A DNA stretch of 64,000 nucleotides, taken from NCBI GenBank assembly GCA_003105035.1, contig PQAL01000038.1, forward strand, positions 122,000-185,999, given 5' to 3'. The notes below the pieces were generated by a model. The model searched no databases. It was given only the letters and a program-made list of their open reading frames with translations, and was not told where the DNA came from. Below, in pieces: positions 44,885-53,036 of the stretch. The stretch's first letter is position 1. Every line of letters starts with the position of its first letter. The stretch is from Anaerolineales bacterium (GTDB taxonomy: Bacteria; Chloroflexota; Anaerolineae; Anaerolineales; UBA4823). A program made the position numbers and the translations under genes.

Positions 44885-45847
44885 ATGATCGACCTTTCAA
44901 TTTGTATCCCTACCCTCAACGCTTCTGCATACCTGCGGTCCTGTCTGGTTTCGATCCGCGCGCAGCCTGGGTTATCCTGGTTGGAAACCAGCTCAGACGA
45001 AAGCAGCCAACACTCTGTAGATACGCCGGATGCGAATAAAAGACTCACTGCTGAAGTCATCGTCGTCGACAATGCCTCCACAGATGACACGCTGGATATG
45101 CTGGCAGTTGAATTTCCAGCTGCCAGGCTCGTCAAGAATTCCCGCAACCTGGGTTTCACCCGTCCGGTCAACCAGGCGCTACAGGTCAGCCAGGGCAGGT
45201 ATATGCTCCTGCTCAACCCCGACACGATTGTCCTCCCCGGAGCCATAAACGCCTTGGTTGACTACATGGAAACACACCCCGAGGTGGGTATCTGCGGTCC
45301 AAAGGTGCTTAATCGAGACGGCACCTTGCAAAAAGCTTGTAAACGCGGGGTATCTCGCCCATGGGCTGCATTCAGCTATTTTTCAGGGTTGTCTGCTCTC
45401 TTTCCGCGCAGTAAGTTTTTTGGCGGGTATTTGCTAAACTACCTTGACGAAGACGAGATCCACGAAGTGGATGGCATCTCTGGGTCCTGTATGTTGATCA
45501 GGCGATCAGTGTTGGATCAGGTCGGCTTCTTGGATGAGGTTTTTTTTGCCTACCAGGAGGATGCGGATTATTGTTTCCAGGTGAAGAAAGCTGGCTGGAA
45601 GGTGGTCTACCTGCCAGTGGCTCAGATCATTCACTTTGGCGGTCAGGGTGGTTCGCGCGCCCAACCTTACAAATCAATATTTGAGTGGCACCGCTCCTAT
45701 TATCTATATTACAGAAAGAATCTTGCCAGCGATTATTTCTTCCTGTTCAACTGGTTTTATTATGGACTCATGGGTGTAAAACTGCTTATCTCACTTGTTG
45801 CCAACGCCCTGAGGTCCAATAAGTATGCTGGCCCGCGCCGTTCATGA
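44885..45847 (+). CDS. GT2 family glycosyltransferase, rhamnosyltransferase-like
   Basis: A 320-residue GT-A enzyme; ATG 44885 is used (a GTG one codon before is equal in quality). LSICIPTLNASAYLRSCL, VIVVDNASTDDTL, NSRNLGFTRPVNQAL, LLLNPDTIVLPGA with the metal site, and GSCMLIRRSVLDQVG are typical of WbbL-like rhamnosyltransferases. An insert of about 30 polar residues sits between beta strands 1 and 2. It closes the glycan operon. Confidence 0.85.
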   Translation: MIDLSICIPTLNASAYLRSCLVSIRAQPGLSWLETSSDESSQHSVDTPDANKRLTAEVIVVDNASTDDTLDMLAVEFPAARLVKNSRNLGFTRPVNQALQVSQGRYMLLLNPDTIVLPGAINALVDYMETHPEVGICGPKVLNRDGTLQKACKRGVSRPWAAFSYFSGLSALFPRSKFFGGYLLNYLDEDEIHEVDGISGSCMLIRRSVLDQVGFLDEVFFAYQEDADYCFQVKKAGWKVVYLPVAQIIHFGGQGGSRAQPYKSIFEWHRSYYLYYRKNLASDYFFLFNWFYYGLMGVKLLISLVANALRSNKYAGPRRS

Positions 45848-45863
45848 AGATTAACTGATAAAA

Positions 45864-46949
45864 ATGCTCAAGAACCTGACTACCAATCAGCTCTTGCTCC
45901 TTGCTCTGGCTGCAGTAGTGTTGCTCCTGGCTGCCTTCTCATTTTTTCTCCTGCAGAATCCTCTTGCACCGCTACCATTCTCCGCCTTGATCAGCACATC
46001 TTCGCCCACCCAAACCATCTCCTCGGGCCTGAATCTGACCCCAACCCCCATTCCGCCCACCCGTCAGACCTCCTACACACCCCTCGCTGCCTTTGTTACC
46101 CCTGGCGCTGCCTACACTCAGCTACCTGCCCCAACTGAAGCTCCGGTCACTTTTGTGCCCTCTTCATTTCCACTGCCGGAAGGCACACAACCCTACCCGC
46201 CAGCACTTGTTTCGCCAACTTTTCGTCCGATTGTCTCCACCACGGTTAACCCCACCACGAGCCGCACTCCCTCCACCCCTACATTGGCAACTGGAACACC
46301 TGCTACAGCCACATCCACCTTCGCACCCGGTGAGGTGGGCGTCACCGGACGAGTAATTCAAAATGCCACACCACTACCGAGTGTGATCCTTGTCTTTACC
46401 GATGATGCCGCTCCCCGCCAAACCACCACTGGTTTAGGTGGGCATTATATGTTCGTCACCCTTGCACCAGGGACAAACTTCAGCATCGTCTTTAAACAAT
46501 CACAAAATCCCAGCCTCGTTTCCCTTACGGATATCGCTTCTATGGCACGCGTTGAAGGCACGCTTCCCATAGGTGCCAACCCCATCAACATCCCCGACCT
46601 TGAGCTTAGTATCGATCTCAACGATATGCTTTTCGGCTTACAGGCACCTGTCGATGGAGCAGCATATTCTGCATCCGTCATCAGCTCGTCCAATCCACTC
46701 CAGTTTTCCTGGTCTCTGTATAGCAATGGAGGCGCATACCATGTTGAAGTAGGTCCATCTGGCAGCGAGCAACCCGTTTGGACATCCAGCTTGCTGGCCT
46801 CCACCAGCTACATGTGGGACGGCACGTTGGATAATGGCAACCACATCTCTCAGGGAACCTACTGGTGGCGGGTATCCGTTACAAGATCACTGGCGAATTA
46901 TATCGAAACCATCTATACCCAACCGTTCGACCTCTTGTTCAACCCCTGA
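45864..46949 (+). CDS. Membrane-anchored Pro/Thr/Ser-rich surface protein
   Basis: A 361-residue protein with one N-terminal hydrophobic helix (residues 9-31, LLLLALAAVVLLLAAFSFFL) and no clear cleavage site, so it is probably anchored with the rest outside. Residues 40-155 are a Pro/Thr/Ser/Ala linker (TPTPIPPT, TTSRTPSTPT). Residues ~156-235 look like a carboxypeptidase-regulatory-like domain (GVTGRVIQNATPLPSVILVF). The rest is Ig- or fibronectin-like (PLQFSWSLYSNGGAYHVEV). Function unknown. The linker is the sort of region that becomes O-glycosylated, and the gene follows the glycan operon by 16 bases. A terminator lies 24 bases downstream. Confidence 0.7.
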   Translation: MLKNLTTNQLLLLALAAVVLLLAAFSFFLLQNPLAPLPFSALISTSSPTQTISSGLNLTPTPIPPTRQTSYTPLAAFVTPGAAYTQLPAPTEAPVTFVPSSFPLPEGTQPYPPALVSPTFRPIVSTTVNPTTSRTPSTPTLATGTPATATSTFAPGEVGVTGRVIQNATPLPSVILVFTDDAAPRQTTTGLGGHYMFVTLAPGTNFSIVFKQSQNPSLVSLTDIASMARVEGTLPIGANPINIPDLELSIDLNDMLFGLQAPVDGAAYSASVISSSNPLQFSWSLYSNGGAYHVEVGPSGSEQPVWTSSLLASTSYMWDGTLDNGNHISQGTYWWRVSVTRSLANYIETIYTQPFDLLFNP

Positions 46950-46973
46950 GGTCGTTTTTAATCACCTTCAGTG

Positions 46974-47007
46974 CATGGGTGCCTCGACGGGCACCCATGT
47001 TTTTTTT
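46974..47007 (+). terminator. Rho-independent terminator closing the glycan operon
   Basis: CATGGGTGCC (46974-46983) pairs perfectly with GGCACCCATG (46990-46999) across a six-base loop and is followed by an unbroken run of eight T (47000-47007). It lies 24 bases after the stop of the Pro/Thr-rich protein gene and would end transcription of the long operon. Confidence 0.92.
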
Positions 47008-47057
47008 AATCATTGAGGATGGACAACCACTGACCGGCTTGCTTAAAATTGCCCACC

Positions 47058-47087
47058 TTGTAGACATACCACATTTTGAATTATAAT
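47058..47087 (+). promoter_or_regulatory. Putative promoter of the metalloprotease gene
   Basis: TATAAT is at 47082-47087. TTGTAG at 47058-47063 (18-base spacer) or TAGACA at 47061-47066 (15-base spacer) could serve as -35. The region follows directly on the terminator at 46974-47007. The -10 overlaps an ATG at 47086, which argues against that codon as the gene start. Confidence 0.5.
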
Positions 47088-47121
47088 GCCCGCAGCCTCC
47101 TCAAAGTCTAATAGGATAAAT

Positions 47122-49239
47122 ATGCCCAAGAATGGTTGGATAGCGTGTATTATTGTTGTGATTGTCCTCGGGTGTGTGTCAATTTTCTGCCTGACAGCCA
47201 GCTTGATCGGTATTGCACGGTATATTTCCATCGCCCCCACTTACCACTTCGATATTACATCATTCCCGGTTGAAGATAGCTTACCAACCTCGACGCCGTT
47301 AGTTGTTCGTCCGTCCCCAATACAGCCACAGCCGACAACTGGATTACAGGAAATCCCTCAAGGTTCTCAAAATCCAGGCAATACCCCTGCTCCGCATGTG
47401 GATTCACGACCTGTTAGCGTCACCACCGAAACCCGTGATGCCCTCAAGATTGCTTCGATCCCCATCAATGACCCAGCCGATCTCGCCCATCGCTTGCTAG
47501 GTTTGGATGATTTATCAACTACCTCCACACCCCCTCCTGGTTTCTTTTCTGTTGGTGACCAACAGGAATTCTGGGTGGGGAACGATGAGTCGGACAATTT
47601 TAAGGTCAGTGCCACCTTACGCTATGTCACCGATCATGCTTATTTTTGGATCGAAAATGGTGTTAGATACCGTGAGCGTGACCTGAAAGCCCTGGCAAAT
47701 GCATTTGAGGATCGGATATACCCTACCAACCGAGCCTTCTTTGGCAGTGAATGGACCACCGGGATAGATGGTGACCCGCATATCTATATCCTTTATGCTC
47801 GTGAGCTCGGTGATGAAAATGCCGGTTATTTTTCGTCGTCCGATGAATATCCTCCCCAGGTCAATGAGTATTCCAATGCTCATGAGATCTTTATGGTTAA
47901 TGCCGATAACTCCCCCCTGGATGATCAGTATACCTTTGGTGTTCTCGCCCATGAATTTCAACACATGATCCACTGGTACCAGGATCGGAATGAATCATCT
48001 TGGATCAATGAAGGTTTTTCTGAACTTGCCGTACTGCTCAACCAGTACTACTCTGGTGGGTTTGATGCCCTGTACACGAGCCAGACCGATCTACAGCTAA
48101 CCAATTGGCCGGATGATGCCATCGAAGATACCACGCCTCATTATGGGGCAAGTTTTTTGTTCATGACTTATTTCCTCGATCGCTTTGGTGAAACAGCCAC
48201 CCAAGCCTTGGTCGCCAACCAGGAAAACGACCTTGACAGCGTGGAGACCAGCCTTCAACACATCCAAGCCAACGATCCCCTGACCGGGTTGCCCATTTCT
48301 GCCGATGACTTCTTCCGCGATTGGGCTGTCACGAATTACCTAATGGACTCCGCGGTTGGTGATGGCCGTTATGCCTACACCAGCTTCCGTGGAACACCTC
48401 CAGCTGGCCCTACCGATGATATTCGCTCCTGCCCAGGCGAGAGTTATACCCGCGATGTCCATCAATATGGCGTGGATTATATCCGTGTCACCTGCCCGGG
48501 TAGCTATACCCTGCATTTTGAAGGCTCAATCCAGACTCCCCTGCTTCCCCAGGATCCCCATTCAGGCCGCTACGCTTTCTGGTCCGATAAGACAGACGAA
48601 TCCGATACCAGGCTGACACACACCTTCGATTTCACAGCTGAGACCGGTCCCTTGACCTTATCCTATTGGACCTGGTTTGATATAGAAGATGGCTGGGATT
48701 ACGTCTACCTTGAAGCCTCTACCGATGGTGAGCACTGGCAAATTCTGACCACACCTTCCGGCTCATCTACCAATCCCCAGGGCAATAGTTATGGATGGGG
48801 GTATACCGGTGCCAGTGGTTTCGGTTCATCTCCTCATTGGATCCAGGAGCAGGTCGATTTATCACAATACGCTGGAAAAAAAGTTTCTCTCCGCTTTGAA
48901 TATATCACCGACTCGAATTTAACGGGTGAGGGCTTCCTGTTGGATGATATCTCGATCCCCGAGATCGGCTACCAGACTGATTTTGAAGACTGTGAGGCTG
49001 GCTGGCAGCCCGAAGGCTGGACTCGCATCGAAAATATCCTCCCACAAACCTATTCCCTGGCTCTCATCACCATGGGCCACACCGCTACTGTTAAAAACAT
49101 CCCCCTTCAGCCTGATATTACCGCCAATATACCCTTCACCATTGGCGGTGACGTGGATCATATCGTGCTGGTTGTCAGTGGGACTACACGTTTCACACGC
49201 CAGAGTGCACCTTATCGTTATACTATCACCCAACCCTGA
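47122..49239 (+). CDS. Secreted or membrane-anchored HEXXH metalloprotease
   Basis: A 705-residue protein from ATG 47122, which follows an AGGA site; an upstream ATG at 47086 lies in the -10 box. Residues ~6-28 are a hydrophobic anchor or signal. Residues 277-281 are HEFQH (zinc site), with NEGFSE placing the likely third ligand at Glu297, as in gluzincin-type peptidases. Residues ~480-640 resemble the MAM/VEG-like domains of immune-inhibitor-A proteases (LTLSYWTWFDIEDGWDYVYL, then YITDSNLTGEGFLLDDISIP). It is an extracellular peptidase, probably of the cell surface, in its own transcription unit. Confidence 0.78.
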   Translation: MPKNGWIACIIVVIVLGCVSIFCLTASLIGIARYISIAPTYHFDITSFPVEDSLPTSTPLVVRPSPIQPQPTTGLQEIPQGSQNPGNTPAPHVDSRPVSVTTETRDALKIASIPINDPADLAHRLLGLDDLSTTSTPPPGFFSVGDQQEFWVGNDESDNFKVSATLRYVTDHAYFWIENGVRYRERDLKALANAFEDRIYPTNRAFFGSEWTTGIDGDPHIYILYARELGDENAGYFSSSDEYPPQVNEYSNAHEIFMVNADNSPLDDQYTFGVLAHEFQHMIHWYQDRNESSWINEGFSELAVLLNQYYSGGFDALYTSQTDLQLTNWPDDAIEDTTPHYGASFLFMTYFLDRFGETATQALVANQENDLDSVETSLQHIQANDPLTGLPISADDFFRDWAVTNYLMDSAVGDGRYAYTSFRGTPPAGPTDDIRSCPGESYTRDVHQYGVDYIRVTCPGSYTLHFEGSIQTPLLPQDPHSGRYAFWSDKTDESDTRLTHTFDFTAETGPLTLSYWTWFDIEDGWDYVYLEASTDGEHWQILTTPSGSSTNPQGNSYGWGYTGASGFGSSPHWIQEQVDLSQYAGKKVSLRFEYITDSNLTGEGFLLDDISIPEIGYQTDFEDCEAGWQPEGWTRIENILPQTYSLALITMGHTATVKNIPLQPDITANIPFTIGGDVDHIVLVVSGTTRFTRQSAPYRYTITQP

Positions 49240-49250
49240 TAGTATTATCA

Positions 49251-49298
49251 ATAAAAGTGGGGCTGTTCACGCAAGCGAACAGCCCCACTTTTATTTAA
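49251..49298 (+). terminator. Strong hairpin terminator, usable from both sides
   Basis: An 18-bp perfect stem: ATAAAAGTGGGGCTGTTC (49251-49268) pairs with GAACAGCCCCACTTTTAT (49277-49294) across an eight-base loop. The T-rich side on + (TTTTATTT) ends the metalloprotease unit; the A-rich left arm gives U on the other strand, so it can also stop the convergent YtxH transcript. Confidence 0.93.
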
Positions 49299-49409
49299 TT
49301 GAAAAATTCTATTAGTTTTTTCCCGGATAGCTCATATCCGGAAACGCCTTAATTACTAAAATCCCTACAGCCAGCTAATTGCAGGTATACCTCTTTGCGT
49401 GCCAGCTCG

Positions 49410-49637
49410 TTAGCCTTGCTGTTTTCTGGAAGGCGCTCTCAGTGATTCCAGCTCTCTTTCCAGTTCAGCTCGACGCTCCTGGGCAACTGATTTAATTTCA
49501 TCCCGTAGCTCGATCGACCGTTCCTGGATCTGCCCCCGTAATTCGATTCCTGAGCTGGGTGCCATCAGGATGGCAATCGTAGCACCGACCAGCCCGCCTA
49601 AAATCGCACCCGTAAGGAAGCTAATGACCTTGTTCAT
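49410..49637 (-). CDS. YtxH domain protein
   Basis: A 75-residue protein on the - strand, preceded by GGAGG. One N-terminal membrane segment (FLTGAILGGLVGATIAILMA, residues 7-26) is followed by APSSG and a charged, coiled-coil-like helix (RGQIQERSIELRDEIKSVAQ and further). This is the YtxH family, small membrane proteins of unknown or general-stress-related role. A TATAAT on the - strand lies at 49680-49675. Confidence 0.8.
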   Translation of the reverse strand: MNKVISFLTGAILGGLVGATIAILMAPSSGIELRGQIQERSIELRDEIKSVAQERRAELERELESLRAPSRKQQG

Positions 49638-49713
49638 CGTGACCTCCTCTCAAAATTTTCATCCCGTTGCTCATATTATAATATAGCTACAGTATCTTAA
49701 TGAACCTGTTGGA

Positions 49714-49744
49714 TTGTGATATTTCTTTCATTTCACTGTATAAT
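49714..49744 (+). promoter_or_regulatory. Putative promoter of etfBA
   Basis: TTGTGA at 49714-49719 and TATAAT at 49739-49744 (19-base spacer) lie about 85 bases before the etfB start. The region between the divergent YtxH and etfB genes (190 bases) is AT-rich and has no other clear gene. The spacer is longer than ideal. Confidence 0.4.
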
Positions 49745-49827
49745 GAATCATAAGTCATAATTAATCCGATTGATATCCTCTCTACCTATTTTACGAAGAT
49801 AATGCAAACATCGAAAGGAGGTCAGAC

Positions 49828-50607
49828 TTGAAAATTGCAGTTTGCGTAAAACAAGTTCCAGATTCAGCTGCCAAGCTCACCGCGGTGGATGGCAAGGCGA
49901 ATTGGGGTGATTCACCCCTCGTCATCAATCCTTGGGATGAGTATGCGGTAGAGGCTGCTCTTCAACAGGCGGAAGCCCACAACGGCAGCGTCGTAGCAGT
50001 CAGCATCGGAGGCGAGAACTCCAAGGAAGCCCTCAAACATGCCCTGGCTATGGGCTGCTCAGATGCCATCCTGATTTCAGATGAAGCGCTTGCCCAGATG
50101 GACAGCCAGGTAACTGCGCGTGTCCTTGCAGGCGCCATCAAAAAGATCGGCGATGTCGATCTAGCTTTCCTTGGTCGGCAGGCGATTGATACCGATACTG
50201 GCCTTGCGGCTGCACAGACAGCTCGCTTGCTGGGTTGGCCTGCATTGACGCTTGTGGCCGTGATCGCCAATGTTGATCCCGCCGCACGCACCATCCAGGT
50301 CCTGCGTAGTGCTGAAGAAGGCCGCCTGACAGTGAGTGCTAAGCTACCCGCCGTCCTCAGCATCGTTAAGGATTTTGGCGAACCACGCTACCCGTCTTTC
50401 ATGGGTATCCGAAAAGCCTCCCGGGCGGTCATCCCGATCTGGTCGTTAGCCGACCTTGGGCTCAGCGGCCTCAAGGCGAATATCAGCTGGCCCGAGATCT
50501 TTAACCCACCTCAACGCCAGATCACCACAGAAATGATCACCGGCAGCAGCCCGCAGGAGATCGCTGAATCACTGGCTGATAAGATCATGGCGGAGAAGAT
50601 CCTATGA
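49828..50607 (+). CDS. etfB: Electron transfer flavoprotein beta subunit
   Basis: A 259-residue protein. A strong AAAGGAGG site stands before the TTG start at 49828. The N-terminus KIAVCVKQVPDSAAKL, VINPWDEYAVEAALQ, ALAMGCSDAILI and FLGRQAIDTDTG are EtfB signatures. With EtfA it carries electrons from acyl-CoA or other dehydrogenases to a quinone or other acceptor, bound to FAD and AMP (or two FAD). It overlaps etfA by four bases. Confidence 0.95.
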   Translation: MKIAVCVKQVPDSAAKLTAVDGKANWGDSPLVINPWDEYAVEAALQQAEAHNGSVVAVSIGGENSKEALKHALAMGCSDAILISDEALAQMDSQVTARVLAGAIKKIGDVDLAFLGRQAIDTDTGLAAAQTARLLGWPALTLVAVIANVDPAARTIQVLRSAEEGRLTVSAKLPAVLSIVKDFGEPRYPSFMGIRKASRAVIPIWSLADLGLSGLKANISWPEIFNPPQRQITTEMITGSSPQEIAESLADKIMAEKIL

Positions 50608-51644
50608 ACAAGATCTGGGTATACATTGACCAATATAAAGGGAATGCCCTACCCACTTCCTGGGAAGCTGTCGGGGAGGCTAAAAACCTGGCCGGTCAGC
50701 TCGGCGGAGGCGTCACCGCCCTGGTTTTTGGAAAAGGTGTCGAACCCGTTGCAATGGAAGCCTTCCATTACGGCGCCGATGAGGTCCTGCTGGCGGATGA
50801 TGCTACCCTGGACGATTATCGCCCCGAGCCTTATACCGCTTTGTTGGCTAAACTGGCCGGAGAATCCGCGCCCGAGGTGATTCTCTTCCCCACCACCACC
50901 CGCGGGCGCGAGCTGGCAGCCATGTCTGCCATCGATTTGAATACTGGCGTCCTGCCCGATGTGACCGCCCTGGAAGTCAAAGATGGAGCTTTGCTCGCCA
51001 CCCGCCCCATTTACGCCGGTAAGCTATTGAGCCTGGTTACCTGCCTCACCCGTCCACAGCTGGTCACCTTGCGCGGCAGGGCGTTTGCCAAGCTGCCTCC
51101 CGATACCTCGCAAACAGGCACGATCACGCGGGTCAGTCCCGTCCTCAGTGAAGCCGATATCCCCAGCAAGGTGGAATCGTATGCCGCCGGCGAAGCTGGT
51201 GTCAGCCTGTCGGATGCCTCTGTGATCGTTTCAGGCGGTCGTGGTGTCTCAAACAACCCTGCCCTCACCCCACCAGCTGGGTTGGATGAAAAGCAGGCTG
51301 AAATTTGGAAAGCTCAGCAAGGCTTTAAGCTCATCGAAGATCTCGCCCAGGTTCTCCACGCAGCTGTTGGCGCCAGCCGTGCCGCGGTGGATGCGGGATA
51401 CATCCCTTATTCACACCAGGTCGGTCAAACCGGCAAGGTTGTCTCCCCCGATCTGTACGTCGCATGCGGTATCTCCGGTGCTATCCAGCATCAAGCTGGC
51501 ATGCGCACCAGTAAGGTCATCGTGGCTATCAATCGCGACCCTGAAGCTCCCATCTTTAAGCTGGCCCGTTATGGCGTCGTAGGTGACCTGTATGCCATCA
51601 TCCCGGCTCTTACAGAAGCGTTCCGTAAGCGCCTGGGTAAATAG
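50604..51644 (+). CDS. etfA: Electron transfer flavoprotein alpha subunit
   Basis: A 346-residue protein. The C-terminal FAD domain is clear: VGASRAAVDAGYIPYSHQVG, then GKVVSPDLYVACGISGAIQH and INRDPEAPIF. It forms the heterodimer with the product of the preceding gene. No ETF-quinone oxidoreductase or FixCX-type gene is next to the pair, so its redox partners are encoded elsewhere. Two hairpins follow the gene. Confidence 0.95.
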   Translation: MNKIWVYIDQYKGNALPTSWEAVGEAKNLAGQLGGGVTALVFGKGVEPVAMEAFHYGADEVLLADDATLDDYRPEPYTALLAKLAGESAPEVILFPTTTRGRELAAMSAIDLNTGVLPDVTALEVKDGALLATRPIYAGKLLSLVTCLTRPQLVTLRGRAFAKLPPDTSQTGTITRVSPVLSEADIPSKVESYAAGEAGVSLSDASVIVSGGRGVSNNPALTPPAGLDEKQAEIWKAQQGFKLIEDLAQVLHAAVGASRAAVDAGYIPYSHQVGQTGKVVSPDLYVACGISGAIQHQAGMRTSKVIVAINRDPEAPIFKLARYGVVGDLYAIIPALTEAFRKRLGK

Positions 51645-51653
51645 TTGGCAAAA

Positions 51654-51686
51654 CACTCCCCTGCCGTAAGATTTTGCAGGAGAGTG
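51654..51686 (+). terminator. Hairpin after etfA, weak terminator
   Basis: CACTCCCCTGC (51654-51664) pairs with GCAGGAGAGTG (51676-51686) with one mismatch over an 11-base loop. The following AAAATATAA is not U-rich, so termination would be partial. It separates etfBA from coaBC. Confidence 0.4.
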
Positions 51687-51705
51687 AAAATATAAATGTC
51701 TGTCC

Positions 51706-51738
51706 GCCACATCCCGGATACATCATTCGGGATGTGGC
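51706..51738 (+). promoter_or_regulatory. Perfect 11-bp hairpin abutting the coaBC ribosome site
   Basis: GCCACATCCCG (51706-51716) pairs perfectly with CGGGATGTGGC (51728-51738) over an 11-base loop. The ribosome site AGGAA starts at 51739, directly at the foot of the stem, and ATG 51750 follows. There is no U run, so control of translation or mRNA stability is more likely than termination. Confidence 0.45.
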
Positions 51739-51749
51739 AGGAATTTCAT

Positions 51750-52982
51750 ATGTCAGAAAAATACTTAGCTCAAAAGAATATCCTGCTGGGTGTCACGGGT
51801 TCGATCGCTGCCTATAAGGCTGCCGACCTGGCCAGTAAATTAACCCAGGCAGGCGCCCTTGTGGATGTAATCCTCACCCGATCTGCCCTCGAGTTCATCA
51901 CCCCTCTCACCTTTCAATCCGTAACTGGTCGCCCAGTCTTCACCGACAAAGCCTTGTGGGGGGCAGAAGCTCATGTGCTGCATGTCGGCCTCGGGCACTC
52001 TGCCGACATGTTCGTCATCGCGCCTGCCACTGCCAATACCATCGCCAGGCTGGCCAACGGCCTCGCCGACAATCTACTTGTCCTGGCTGGGCTCTCATTC
52101 GGCCCTGGCAGCACCGACCGGCCTTTCCTGGTTGCCCCTGCGATGGATGGCGGGATGCTCAACCACCCCGCTACCCGGGCAAACCTCGAAGTTTTACGCA
52201 GCCGGGGAGCGGTCATCATCGGTCCCGATGTGGGGCACCTGGCTTCGGGCCTCGAAGCCCGCGGGCGCATGTCTGAGCCGGCAACCTTGCTCGGGCACAT
52301 CCGCTTCCTGCTCACCCGTCATGGACCTCTTCAAGGCCGCTGTGTGGTCATTACAGCAGGAGGCACACAGGAACCCGTTGATCCTGTCCGCTTGCTTACC
52401 AATCGTTCCTCAGGCAAACAAGGTTACGCCCTTGCCCAGGCCGCCCTGGATGCCGGCGCTCAGGTCACCCTGGTCTCTACCCCGGTTTCCTTGCTCGCAC
52501 CCCAAGGGGCGCAGCTCATTCAGGTGACCAGTGCGGCCGAAATGGAAGCTGCAGTGATCAAAGCTTGTCAGAAGGCTGATATCCTGGTCATGGCAGCTGC
52601 CGTCGCTGATTACCGCCCAGCCTGGAAAGCCACCCAGAAGATCAAAAAGGATTCTGGCATGCCTTCCCTCGAGCTCGAACGGACAGCCGATATCCTGCTC
52701 GAGGTGGCTAAGTTGCGTGAGCAGACAGGTAGCCCTAAAATCATTGTCGGATTCGCCGCTGAAACCCAGGACATGCTGGCGAATGCCACCACCAAACTTA
52801 AGGCCAAACGCCTTGATATGATCGTTGCCAATGATGTCAGCAGTTCCACCTCCGGCTTCAGCGTGGACACGAACCAGGTGACCCTCCTGATGGCTGGCGG
52901 GCAGTCAGTCGAGCTGCCGCTGATGAGTAAAGCAGAAGTTGCGGATAGGCTTATCGCCGAGATAGTCAAGCTGTTAAAATAA
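51750..52982 (+). CDS. coaBC: Bifunctional phosphopantothenoylcysteine decarboxylase/synthetase
   Basis: A 410-residue two-domain enzyme of coenzyme A synthesis; ATG 51750 follows AGGAA and gives the usual length (an ATG at 51696 would add 18 residues encoded by the hairpin). Residues 1-185 are the FMN decarboxylase CoaC: LLGVTGSIAAYKAADL, ALWGAEAHVLHVGLG with the active-site His, and APAMDGGM. The Asn of the classical PAMN motif is Asp133 here. Residues 190-410 are CoaB: VITAGGTQEPVDPVR, LTNRSSGKQGYALA, and KIKKDSG with the Lys pair. Confidence 0.95.
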   Translation: MSEKYLAQKNILLGVTGSIAAYKAADLASKLTQAGALVDVILTRSALEFITPLTFQSVTGRPVFTDKALWGAEAHVLHVGLGHSADMFVIAPATANTIARLANGLADNLLVLAGLSFGPGSTDRPFLVAPAMDGGMLNHPATRANLEVLRSRGAVIIGPDVGHLASGLEARGRMSEPATLLGHIRFLLTRHGPLQGRCVVITAGGTQEPVDPVRLLTNRSSGKQGYALAQAALDAGAQVTLVSTPVSLLAPQGAQLIQVTSAAEMEAAVIKACQKADILVMAAAVADYRPAWKATQKIKKDSGMPSLELERTADILLEVAKLREQTGSPKIIVGFAAETQDMLANATTKLKAKRLDMIVANDVSSSTSGFSVDTNQVTLLMAGGQSVELPLMSKAEVADRLIAEIVKLLK

Positions 52983-53036
52983 CCATCCCAACCTGAACCT
53001 CCTGTTATAATATTTTTTAATGTATAGGAGGGATTC

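Noticed and set aside
49323..49341. CCGGATA hairpin with TATCCGG as terminator
   Set aside because: A perfect 7-bp stem exists, but neither strand has a U run after it, and the 18-bp terminator at 49251 already serves the region.
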